A program made the translations under genes and the position numbers. A stretch of 64,000 nt of DNA, taken from Petrosia ficiformis (lineage: Eukaryota; Porifera; Demospongiae; Haplosclerida; Petrosiidae). Numbering within the stretch: the first letter of the stretch is position 1; every line of letters starts with the position of its first letter. The notes below the pieces were generated by a model that saw only the letters and a program-made list of their open reading frames with translations, was not told the DNA's origin and did no database searches. Positions 45,515 through 57,400 of the stretch are shown here, one piece after another. Where the stretch lies: the NCBI GenBank assembly GCA_947044365.1, contig OX345636.1, forward strand, positions 5,042,001 through 5,106,000, in the 5' to 3' direction.

Positions 45515-45650
45515 AACGAATGCGTGGGCGACACTGGGCGTGTGTGTTGAAAGTATACGGAATTACACCTACAGCAGATTACTGATAGGTCTTTGGAGCG
45601 AGTTTTGAAGGATTTTATTCTCAAGAGGATTTTCTAACTTATCTTAAGTA
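45515..45650 (+). promoter_or_regulatory. Presumed promoter / 5'UTR exon of first epimerase-GT gene
   Basis: GCGTGGGCGACACTGGGCG stands out from AT-rich DNA. About 100 bp later CTTATCTTAAGTATGT offers a donor (TTAA|GTATGT) that could splice to the acceptor TTTTTAG at 46380, 55 bp before the coding start. Confidence 0.35.
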
Positions 45651-46434
45651 TGTTATTGTGTTTATTATATTCAACTGTTTCGTATTATATACTTGCAATA
45701 ATAGGACAAAAATTAACGTACCATTTTCAGACCCAGCAAAAATTTTGTTACATGCATTAAGTTAACCTCATGAATATCATTAAAAACCTAGGCAGTTAGC
45801 CCACAATGACAGTAGAAAGCGTGGGAAATAAAAGGAGCATTCCCCGCCAGTTGGTGAGGAGTGTCACGTGCACTATCTGCTATTAAACAGGGGTACTGTA
45901 CCCCATAAAATACCTATGTCCCCCTTTTGATTTCAAATTTAAAATGATAAGACACATAAAAAAATACACACATTCGCCTATTACCCATTGATTCCCATTT
46001 TCTAAAAGCATTAAGGCAGGCCCATTGTGGAACAGGCGGACCTTCAACATAAATTTGCATAAAATTAATTAATTAACTATGACATAAAAATTACTTTGTC
46101 CCTATTGCAAAATCCTAACAATAACCATGAGGAGGAGGATCGAGTAGTACTAGTGATAATGATGATTACTACTTTTGTTCAAATGTTAGCCCTAACAACA
46201 AGAAAGCCGATGGTTCACTGAGTAGCTTTATTTTAGCAGTTTACAAGAGTTGCTATTAAAGGGACAGGGTTATCTCTAGATTAGAGTTGTGTTGATTTAG
46301 TGCATGTATCTGCCTACCTGACTATATGTACGGTCATAATGAGGCCCACCATTAAAATGTGGTTTCTTGTATAGTTTTTAGGTAGAAGAGTGACTTACAC
46401 ATTCTCTTTAAACGTTGATAGTGATGAGCAGCAG

Positions 46435-49400
46435 ATGAATAAAAGGAATCTTTTGTGTTTTTTACTCACTTTGTCATTTTTCTTGACAATGTTTTACTGT
46501 TACTACAGTGAGTTCAGATATGTTTGGTTTGTTATTAAATGTGATCACATTTGAGAAAACCACACTTGTTGCACATAACAAACACATCAAAATCTTGCTA
46601 TTCGGCCATTTTGCAAAGAAAGTCAATGAAACATTGTATCACTTCTTAGATACCACATTTTGTTAGCTTCCTGTACAAAATGGCTGAATACCAAAAGTTT
46701 ACAAATAAGTATTTTTATTCAAAGTTGTTATGTACAATGTACCACAAGTGTATTTATCTCAAATTGGGTCACATTTAATGTCTATTGTATTGATGGTTTA
46801 GTACCGACACATGCTGTTGTCTGGGTATTTAACATGATTTCATTTTATCTGTAACCATTACCAAGCCACATGTTATTTTAATAGTCAGCTGTTTTTAATA
46901 CTATCACTAAGTTTTGTACCTATGTGTATTGAAAAAATACATATCCTGTATGAAGTATAGACCTGAGCCTATTATTCCCAAAACATTGCCTAATATTCTA
47001 TTCTGAATTTCCCAAAATAGTATCCTATTATTCTTAATGAATTCACTGATTATTCTTTTAAAATTTCCAAAACTCACATACATGTACATTGCAAGTAGTG
47101 GATTCAATTGCACTCTATGCTTACTAGAGATTTCTAAAACATCTTAATCGACTCAATGACTATCTGTCTCAGAAGAACTGGAACTGCAAGATAAAGAAAA
47201 GCTGCTGTCACAATCGACCATTTTTCCACCTTTTGCCACTTGTAATTATTTTAACCCAACTATTCCTGAAATTATTCTTATTCTGGGAAGCTCCTATTAT
47301 TCTTTTAATTATTCCGGAATAATAGGCGCAGGCCTAATGAAGTGATTAGTGCAAAAAAAGTTTTAACATATTCATATTTTAGCAATTATAGGAATACTTT
47401 TTCTCAATACTGTATATCGGGTGTTTTTGATGAGAAGATAATTCAGCAAAATCATAAAAACTTGTATATTGGCGACATTTCAACCACGTGTTACTATATC
47501 ACACCTACTTTTAGCCAGAGTGCAGAATAAAAAGCACTGTGAGAGGATACCAGATTTACCAGACGATAGGGATACTGTTGTCAGAGAAACTCTACCTTGT
47601 GCAGCAGAGTCAAGTAGTAGTAGTGACAAGTTTGCAGTAGCTAAAATTTAACTGTACTTTAATTTGGTGAATTTTCCTAATTCGCCAAATTTGCCAAAAT
47701 GTTTCCTTTGCCAATAAAACCTGCTATACAGTATATCTTTTTACTACAAATCCAATCAAATTGTGGGAGGTTATATTACTTTAATCATTAAATAAAATAT
47801 TTCAACTACATTAGTAATTGCAAAACTGCATTTTATTAAAGATATTTACAGCATTTCCATAGTGTATTTACAAAAACAGTTGTTTTGTGGTTATAGTATT
47901 GTTTGAACTTTGAATGTCAAAGCAGAGGAAAGTTTTCCATTCTGTGTGCACTTCAAAAGAAATTAGTGATGTTAAGATCCTGATGAACATTCCCACTATT
48001 AACGCCATAAGCTGTAAATCAGTGGAATTTCCTCTTCAAGCAGCTACATGTGTAGTAATTACATGTGTACTAACTAAAATCCTTTTAGTAAGCCTAAATA
48101 GAGTAGTGAGCTCTATCTACAATTTAACATGCATCCATTAATTGACCAATCCTCCTACCCATATTGATGCAGCTAGCCTCCTAAACCAACATTGCAAAAA
48201 TAACAATGTACACATTTTTGGTTAGTACTGTTGCAAGGATTTAACACTTAGTTGGTTGCACAGGATACATACATCTAACACCATAGCTACTAGTACTAAT
48301 TATATATTAAAATACGTAAAAGATATATTTACAAATTATAATCAACTATCATGCCTAATATCTCATATTAGATGCACAAAGAAGGTTTGGAAACCTAAAA
48401 CGATTTAATTTAAATATTTTTTTCTGCTTCCTTATACATCTAATAGACAACTACATGTAGGTGTTATATTTTAAGGTATTGGGATCGTTTATTGAATTCT
48501 CTTGAACTAACACAATAATTATTGATTATATATACACTCAAATTCTAAAACGTTCCTAAGATACTGTTAACAAGGGGGGTTGAGAAGGGGCATTTCGCTT
48601 TAACCAATTTTCACTCATGCAAGCTTGACATGAATTTGCTACAAGTTTGCAGCTGACTAAACACAAGCTGAATGTGAAATAAGGTAGCTACTATATGCTG
48701 AAGAGGGGCATGCTGTAAATGCTGTACATTAATATTAATTTCATGTATTTTAGCTCTAACCTACACCCCCCCCCCAGTATTTCTTGAAAAAAACCATGTG
48801 TGAACATGTGATGATAATACTAGAATATTCCTGCAGTAATCCTAAATAAGATGGTGATAATTAGTTAACACATACAGTAATTAAGAAACACCTGTACATT
48901 TTACACATCACTCTAAATACTCTAAATACATCACACTAGGATAATTAAATTATAATTACATTACAGTCATAACTACCTACACAACCAATTAATTTACAAT
49001 TTACACTATTCCTTGCAACTGTACTAACCAATAAATTAGTTATTTTATAACAATTTTATTTTTGCAGTACATGTATACATCACATACATATAGTACTAGT
49101 AATATATAGAACATGACAACGATGGGTGTATCAGATAAACACAAAAATGATATTCATCTTGAAATGTTTCGTGGTTGTACATTCCATTGACAAGATATCG
49201 ATTCATTTCAATCAAGGATCTTCAAAATAACTTGACAACAATGACTCTGTATAATTATTTGCTTTACAATATTCCTCTACAAATGTTTTTTCTAAAATTT
49301 CACTTGTGTTTGTACATGGTGGTTAAAGTGTATACATTTTAACCCATGATGGGAATGATACACCTTTCTATGTTATATACACCATGGTAGGTGCCTTTGA

Positions 49401-52400
49401 TCTTATAACATCCCAGGATACAACATGTATGTCACACAAGAATAATATAAATTACGTTATATATATTGAACCTGTGGGAAAGCAATCATCGAGATGGCTC
49501 TGTGGGCTGTATAACAAGATGTTATTATAGAGGTATCCCTATGACTGCTTTGTGGTGTCCAGCATTCACTAATCATGGCTGACTTTATCATGCCTGGAAC
49601 ACAACAGCCTATTATAGTTATTATTTTGATTATCTACTCTCCTTACCTTTTAATGAACCTTGTACAACTTTAGGAATATAGCTACATAAGCTAGTAAAGC
49701 TACAAGCAGCTTTCTTTCTGCTGCTCTATAGAGCTGAAGCACACGTTCTATTATGCACCACGCATATTAATTGACTGAGTCCTTAACTACGTATACAACA
49801 CATACTCGCATAAGTGACACCATATATACATAAACATACATCGAACCCGTGGGAAAGCAATCATTGGGATGGCCCCATGGACCATAAAAATTGTAGGTAT
49901 GTCTTTTTGACTTTATCAAAGGAAGAGAGCGTAATAATTATAATTCTACACTATTCATTAGAGTCCAGTCAACATTTTACAAACCGTACAAACATGTAGG
50001 TGATGTGAAGCTGAACTTTGAAAATGTTGTCATGCATGCATGCATTGTAAAATATGATAGTGATTTAGTTACTATTCATGTAAACATTTTTATACCCTGC
50101 TATACAATACAGTTTAACAGTACCGTATAGCGGGATATTTTCGTGCGGTTCAATTTTCATGTTTTTCGTGATACAGAGCCATTCCACGAATATTTAAATC
50201 ACGGAAATTTATTGTCATGGGTGGAGTTTGAGCAATATCGATTAAAAAAAAAAAAAACTTTGACTGACGAAAATTGAATATCGATCAAAACCAAAAAATT
50301 AGACCCCACGAAAATATCCTGTTATACGGTCCAATGCAGTATCTATTTCTATAGACTACATACAAGTAACCTGCAATTAATTATTACATTTTGATATTGT
50401 ATAGCAGGTAATTTTCACCAGGGAAAATCTGCACCAAAGCAGCAATGGAAAATTTTTGTCACATTTATTTTCGCACAAGGGTGTGGCTCATGGTGAAATT
50501 AAATTCTAATTTTAACCCTACTGATACTCACATGGAGAAATAGTTTTCTCTTTGTGGCTACAATGTTTATCAAAGCATCTGGGAAACAACAGGAACCAAA
50601 CAATTCTGTAGACTGATATGCTGTGGCAAAATTTTTACAGGTTAAATTTCACCACATGCACTGAAATAGTGAAATTGGTGAATTTTTTCTCCGGTGAAAA
50701 TTACCCTCTTTACATTTATTTAAATGTATATTTTGTCATTTCGTAGCTTATCATTCCACTGAACAAGATTTCATGCCGATATATATACATTTAGAAGACA
50801 GGATAGGTTTGGGGGATAGGATTTACAATAGCCATTCGAATGATCAACTCAAACATGCTACATATGCTAAACCTAACAATACTACTATCAGTCTGTGTAG
50901 CTGGAATGATATAGTCCATTACAAAGTCAATACAATTCTTGTATTTGGCACTACAAGTTTTTTGGGTGCTAGTATATCTATATATCTTAAGGATAGTGGT
51001 TACAAAGTAATACCAATAGAAAACATGAATAGTATTCCTCATGAACCAATGGGATGGCAAAGATGGAACTATCTTAACAAGAAAGGGCTCTCGCCACAGA
51101 AAGTTTATGATGACAAAGACATTGTATCTTTATTGAAAGCTAACAAACCAGACGCCATTGTGTATATTCCTTCACTGATTTTTGATGGACAATATGAAGG
51201 AAACCTTCCATATAATTCTAAGCTAAATGCTTTATCTACCGCCCTGAAAGACTTTGTTAGATTGTTGGAGATTGTTCGTTTAAACTATATACATACTAAA
51301 ATCATTTTTCCTACTCTTCCTGAAATATTGGACCATTCCATTCAGATAGCTTGGTTGAAAGCATTTCATTTGATAGTTTCTTCCTATGAGTATTTGCATA
51401 ACATGAATGTAGCTTTTATCAGGATTGATGGAGTTTATGGTCCATGGCAAGGTCATGGAGAAAAGTACGATTTTCCAAGTTCAAGTATGTGTTATTACAT
51501 TCATGATGTTTGTAAAGAGATTGTTGACATATTGAGGAGTTCATCCAGTTGTGTTGAAAGAACTTTCAATAAATGTGGATCATCAGATCAAGTAAGCAAT
51601 GTTTCTCTTAGATTGAAACTCACATCTGATTGGGTAGCGGAATATAAGCTGTCACAGAGAATAAACCAGAATGTTATAATGAGTACATACTTTACTAGTG
51701 TTCAGAGTACACAATATCGTAAATGGTTTAGTAGCAATAAGTTTAGATTCATGGAGAAATGGTTTTCCAGTGCTGCAAAACTTGGAGTTCACCTCGTAAT
51801 ATTTCACGACAGTATTAGTGATCAGTTTCAAGAAAAACTTAAAGATTACTATTCAAATGTTGAATTTATTAAAGTTACTAGTTTTAGAGGTCACACACAA
51901 AATGATGTGCGATATTACTTGCAATATGACTATCTGGTCGAACATCCTGAAATTAACAGGGCAGTAGCCACAGATATGAGAGATGTTAGATTCCTAGCAA
52001 ATCCTTTTGAGGTAATGACAGAAATTGGAGACTATTTATATACCGGAGTAGACAATTCTTTCCATTTAAGTGCATGGACTAATGGTGGCGTGAGTTCTCA
52101 AATGAGGAAATGTCACTCAAAAGATTTGGATATGAAGAAAGTTCAGCTTCAGCCATTTTACAATGCTGGTGTCACAGGAGGTAAAAGGCATTATATGCTA
52201 ACATTTCTCTCTCGTATGATATGGTATTTAGACAGAGCCCCTCGTAAAGACAACTGCAATATGGCTACTGTTGCTGTAGTAACACACCAACATTTCATGG
52301 ACGTGATATTTTCTGGGTATCCATTTCAGAGTGCATACAAAATAGGTATTGTTGGTCCTCAATTTGTAGCCATCAAACACAAAATTGCAGCTGGCAATAA

Positions 52401-52425
52401 TATCTATGACAGTATTTTTTTATAG
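46435..52425 (+). CDS. Type II membrane epimerase-like / glycosyltransferase-like fusion, paralogue 1 (583 aa)
   Basis: Exons 46435-46507 and 50747-52425; phase 1 junction at TACTACA|GTGAGT. Residues 6-24 form a signal-anchor helix (LLCFLLTLSFFLTMFYCYY) after MNKRN, so a Golgi/ER type II membrane protein is likely. Residues about 87-290 resemble an NAD-dependent sugar epimerase/dehydratase fold (ILVFGTTSFLG, then FIRIDGVYGPWQG). The usual GxxGxxG reads GTTSFLG and the position of the catalytic Tyr four before Lys229 is Ile, so it may be inactive. Residues about 334-583 look like a nucleotide-sugar glycosyltransferase (VHLVIFHDSISDQF, TDMRDVRFLANPF with a DxxD in place of DxD). Substrate unknown. 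The paralogue at 54478-63224 has the same two-exon structure. Domain calls are motif-based. Confidence 0.82.
46958..47336. mobile_element. MITE with TAGGCCTGCGCCTATTATTCC ends
   Basis: Left TAGACCTGAGCCTATTATTC and right GAATAATAGGCGCAGGCCTA are inverted (a few mismatches). The interior repeats the motif CCTATTATTCTT. In the intron of paralogue 1. Confidence 0.7.
47469..47651 (+). other. Short open segment, possible coding fragment
   Basis: Protein-like run CERIPDLPDDRDTVVRETLP ending AESSSSSDKFAVAKI and TAA, with a possible acceptor (CTACTTTTAG) before it. Not recognised; could be a relic of a transposon or gene inside the intron. It does not fit the flanking gene's frame. Confidence 0.25.
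47652..49440. other. Intron sequence of paralogue 1 with blocks shared with the paralogue 2 intron
   Basis: GGATACATACATCTAACACC (48260) recurs at 54622; CTAACCAATAAATTAGTTAT (49020) recurs at 59980 and, diverged, at 56950. These shared blocks support a gene duplication that included the intron. Confidence 0.55.
49440..49910. repeat. Dispersed repeat (GTGGGAAAGCAATCAT family)
   Basis: Contains GGAAAGCAATCATCGAGATG twice (about 49475 and 49850), plus CTTTGTGGTGTCCAGCATTC and TTATTTTGATTATCTACTCT. Related to 32820-33075 and inverted relative to 55385-55765 and 63600-63960. Confidence 0.65.
50122..50330. mobile_element. MITE with ACCGTATAGCGGGATATTTTCG ends
   Basis: Left ACCGTATAGCGGGATATTTT and right AAAATATCCTGTTATACGGT are inverted. 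209 bp. A diverged relative may be present at about 14510-14650 (CGAAAATTT / TTTCGC motifs). Confidence 0.8.
50403..50708. mobile_element. MITE with AGCAGGTAATTTTCACC ends
   Basis: AGCAGGTAATTTTCACCAGG at the left and GGTGAAAATTACC at the right are inverted. It ends about 40 bp before the exon 2 acceptor of paralogue 1. A similar element lies at about 60395-60760. Confidence 0.7.
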
Positions 52426-54477
52426 GACTTGATGTATATACAATTAAACATCTCACCAATGTGCAATTATTATTTTCATATGAATAGCAATTGTTATACA
52501 TACATGGTATATTAAAATTTATAATAGAGAAGAGAAGGAGAATACTGAATGACATACAGCATTGAAATACTGTGTGTGGATTAATAGAATATTTCTGTGA
52601 ACCATTTTAGTATACTTTGTAACATCACAAAGTACTGTCAACTTAGTAATAGTGATGTGCGATACCACTAAATAATAGTATTGTGTATCGCTACCAAAAA
52701 TATCACGATACGATACAGTATCACGATATTTGAAATATTATTGAAACACTTATAAAATGTAAATAAATGTCTTATTTGGATGTATTTGTCAAGAAATGGT
52801 AAAAGAATCAATGAAAGTTATGTGCACTAGCTTTTTATAATTACTTTTAGGTATCAAATTAGACAAATTAGAAAAACCATGTTTACTAAACTGTCCATTC
52901 CAGTGTATCGATACACCCAAAAGCTAATATTGTATCACGATATTCAACGAAAATATCGATATTTCGATATATCAATACGTATCGCACATCACTACTTAGT
53001 AATTTCTCAATTAATCCAATAGCTCTACATCGTGATAAGTATAGGTCCCTTCAGGTTGGCAAGAACCGATTGAAGTAGATGGTTTGCTTATCCACCACAA
53101 GGAGTGTCAATGAAATTAACCTTAAATTATGACATTGCAATATTCTATTTGATGTCTGCCATTCTAAGATGTATGCCAACTCACAATGGGTGGTAGGTGT
53201 ACAAGTCATTATTCAACATTAATATTTGGAGTCTTTAATAAGTGTATAATATTATAATGTTCAATACGTATACTTCATATGAATTTTTAAGTAAAAAATA
53301 TTATTTATCAAGTGTTTTAGCTACTTTGTTGTGAGCATCACATGACCTGGCACATTTTCAGTCTCAGTTTTATTTGATGTTGGTATGTAAATTTATTATG
53401 ATAATTGACAATCACAATTTCATGCCAGACATCACCAACAAACATCACAATCAAACTACCGGTTAACTATGCAGACATCTTTGTTCCATATGAAATATTA
53501 AGGGTAAATGTTTACAATACACACCAAAGTTTCTAATCATAAAATTAACACTTAAAATTATGTATTTTGTTAATAATATACCAGTCGCTCTGGAATGTGG
53601 CCCTGGTATTGGTATGCAATTATCACTGGTGTGAAAATAATAATTATTTCATTAATTAAATTATTAATAATATTCATTAATAATTTCATGCCCGCCTTCC
53701 AACTGCATCCGCCTCTACGATTGTTGATAAGGATTTCTGTACAAACTGTAAGTAGTGTTTACTCTATTGTTTTTGTTGTTTGGTAATGTATAGTCCTTTT
53801 CTTGTAAGGATACCGTGTTGGATTTGCGCCTTATTACTTATTTAATTAATCAACATGATAGCGGATAGCTAAGTATCTCCACATTGGTACTGCATGTATT
53901 AGCTACTGTTGCTCAGTAGGGATTGAATTGTTTTCTCTTGGAGGATCACTGAATCATTTGTATGATGACAAGTTAACAGCACCTGTACAAAGTACACACC
54001 TAGCTTGATCCTAGAGCTACAAACAGTCTCTACAGTGCTATTAAGTTACTCATGGAAAGATCTTGACTTACAGTGTTTCCTTGATACAATCACTGTTCAT
54101 ATCACATTAGTTAGAAAGCACATCACCTCGTGCACTTCCTTTGCTCAGTATAACTGACAGTGTAGTTTTTTTTTGTTTGGAAGAGTAAAGGAGAGAATGG
54201 CGCAAGCAATCATAGTACATAAACTATAAATGATGTCAGAGTAACATGCAGCTTCACTCTGTAAATGAATTTCTATCTATAATATTATAATTATAATTGT
54301 CCTTGTTACGTATGACTTTAAGGTAAAACTACACCCACAATTTGGCAAATGGATAAGTCGAGAATAGTCTGGTACCTGTTCACTAGTAATTATAATTATT
54401 ATAATTTACACTTTTTAGGTAGAAGAGTACTAGTGACTTTAGCATTCTCTTTAAAGTTTGATAGTGATGAACAGCAG
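52426..54477. other. Intergenic region between the two epimerase-GT paralogues
   Basis: Contains the MITE at 52651-52993; otherwise no gene or repeat recognised. From about 54412 it resembles the leader of paralogue 1 (TTTTTAGGTAGAAGAG). Confidence 0.5.
52651..52993. mobile_element. MITE with AGTGATGTGCGATA ends and 10-bp duplication
   Basis: AGTGATGTGCGATA and TATCGCACATCACT (after one intervening run) are inverted. ACTTAGTAAT flanks both sides exactly (52641-52650 and 52994-53003). The interior carries TATCACGATA steps. Related interior sequence at 13240-13400. Confidence 0.8.
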
Positions 54478-57400
54478 ATGAATAAACGGAACAGTTTTCT
54501 CTTTTTACTCATTCTGTCATTCTTAATGACAATAATTTACTTTTACTATGGTGAGTTCAGATATGATTTTCATTATTTTTGTGACCAAATAATTTAAACA
54601 ACGCCATATATTTGGTTAGTCAGGATACATACATCTAATGCCATAGCTACATTAATTTTACTTTGTACACATTATAATTATTTAATTCATTGAAGTACTG
54701 TAATTTGATTGTACTATTTACTCATTTCAATTTTCTATAATGTAAAATACATGTAATTGCATGAAACGGTTTGGAAGCCTACAAAGTACACAAATATAAT
54801 TCTAGTGATACTTGGTGCACATTATGTAAATAACACACCTACAAGTGCTTTATCAGATTTATAATCGCCGAGCATAAGAGCTATAGACCTGAGGTTGAGG
54901 TGATTATAAATCTGATATAGCATGAGTAGGCATGCTAAAATTAATATATTCTGGAAGGACAAACCTTTGTAAATGTCTGTTTCTTCTCCTACCTTTCTGT
55001 CTTCACTTTGGAGAAGGTAAGTGACATGTACTTGTAATCTGTGTCAACAGCGGGTTTTATATCTGACCACTGGGTGCTATATCTTATTTATAAACCTGTC
55101 GTTTACTTTGATGTTTCGCTGTATCGGGATATATGTCATAGTAACATCGTGCATGTAGCCACAACATTCTCCATGACAATTGACAAACTAAATTTAAGCT
55201 CATGCTCTCTGGTTTTTACATTATTAATTTGTTTTCAGAAAAGCAGGATCACTCTATTATCTGTTGCTATTATCTGTAAAGGTAATTGGTTATTTTAACC
55301 TTCATTTTGTTACATGAGTTTCAATACCATATTATGCTCTTGAAGACTGTATAAATCAATTACTGTATATAAATCATATTTTCTTGTGTCCACTTGCGCG
55401 AGTGTGCGTTGTATACGTAGTTAAGGAAGTTGCGTCATTCCCGGGGGCTAGGTCAATTAATGGGCGTGACGCATAAAAGAACGCACGCTCGAGCTATACG
55501 GAAAAGCTGCCTGTAGCTAAGTAGCTTACGTAGAAACTGGAACTAGTAGCTAGCTATTCTGCCTGAAATATATTCCTAAAGTTCTACAAGGTCCTTTGAA
55601 AGGTCAGGAGAGTAGATAATCAAAATAATAACTATAATAAGCTGATGTGTTTTAGGCATGATAAAGTCAGCCATGATTACTGAATGCTGGACACCACAAA
55701 GCAGTCATAGGGATACTTTTGTCTTCACTTAAATTTGTAAAGCAATCATAGGGATGTTTTTTTTTCTCTATATACACTTGTTTTTCTTGCTAGCAAGTAA
55801 TCTTTCTACCTTAATTACAATGTATAAAGTACAAGCCCATAATGATGTATGGTAACAAAAACAACACAACACAATGCATATAGTATGTAAATCCATTAGG
55901 TACAACAGATGTTATTTCTCATTATAAGTACAAATTCATGTACACATACTAGTTTCTCTGGAATGAACAAGTAACATCTGTTGGAATATAAGGCCACATA
56001 AACAAAATTCATTGTTTCTCATCCTCTTGTTTACACAATATTAATGCGGCGGGCGGGTATTTACTATTTATATTTTAACACTTTTTATAATTAAAAACAC
56101 CACACAACCATACCAAGGTTTTAGAATTTTTATTCCTGACCTTATCTGAACGATTACCAGCACCATGTCAGATATATAGCCTCTTATATCAATCACCTTT
56201 CTCCTCCACTGCTCAGATACAGTCATTACGGTGTAGCTAGTGTCACGTGATGCTGTGGTAAGGATCACGTGACCCCCAATAATAATTGGTGTGGGCAGGG
56301 ATGAGAAACAATGAATTTAGTTTATGTGGCCTAATAGAATTGGAATCATAATAATACAACACAGTTTATACCTACATAATTATAGTACTTTATCATATAC
56401 ATTATATTATGAGCTATTTTTGTTAGCATGCTATATATATTATGACATGCACTAGTCAATGGAGATCAAGATGTAATGAAACTAGTATGTACTTGAAAAT
56501 ATTACCTAAACGAAATCAGCATTGAGGAAAATAGAATTGCATTGAAACTCCTCTAACCAACTGAAGGTTAAAAGAACCTATATATAATGTACATTTTACG
56601 GTGCACTGCAAAAAATATCCACTATATTGGTTAATATAGTTGCATGGAATAGAATGAGTTTTAATATATTTTGTCAATCGTCATAGAGGATGTTGTTGCT
56701 ACATGCATAATGTTACTACGACATAATGTGCACTAAGTACTGATTGGAAAGTATAAATTATGTGTTTGCGGTTCACAAAGATGGCCAGATACAAATACAT
56801 GTACTTTAGTATAAATTATACTAAATCTAATATGAGTAGACAGCACCCTAAAATTATCTATAATTGAATATAATTAGTACAAAGTATCTGTGGTATAAGA
56901 TGTATGTATTCTGAACAACCAACTAATTATTGTTAAATCCTTGCTAACCACTAAATTAGTTATTTGAACTATTTTGTTTTTGTAGTGTATGTTACTTCCA
57001 GAGAAATTAGTATGTGTATGAATTTGTACTATAATAAGAAATAATATCTGTTGTACCTAATGGATTTACATACTACATTCTGTATAGGTATGCCAGGACT
57101 ATCTGGAACAGATAGATGTATTATTAAAATCACACTTTATGAACTTCAAAGAATAGTCCACTAAGAAAAATTAAATTAGTACAGTTGCAATGATGTTGTA
57201 AACCCTATTATAGGCAAAGTAAACACATGTAGGAGGGATATATCCAGTTTAAACCCTCTGGTGCTACACGCCTTCAGGCTTCATGCTTTATTATCCTGAG
57301 CATGAGGGATATAAATAATTTGTATCATTCAATCACTGTTTGGGGTCATAACCATAACAGCTGTATGATGTCAAGGACATTGATTAGCCACACTATCTAA

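Noticed and set aside
56068..56268. 66-residue minus-strand frame with EQWRRKVIDIRGY
   Set aside because: Contained in the PIF/Harbinger-like MITE, too short and absent from the paralogous block; no domain recognised.
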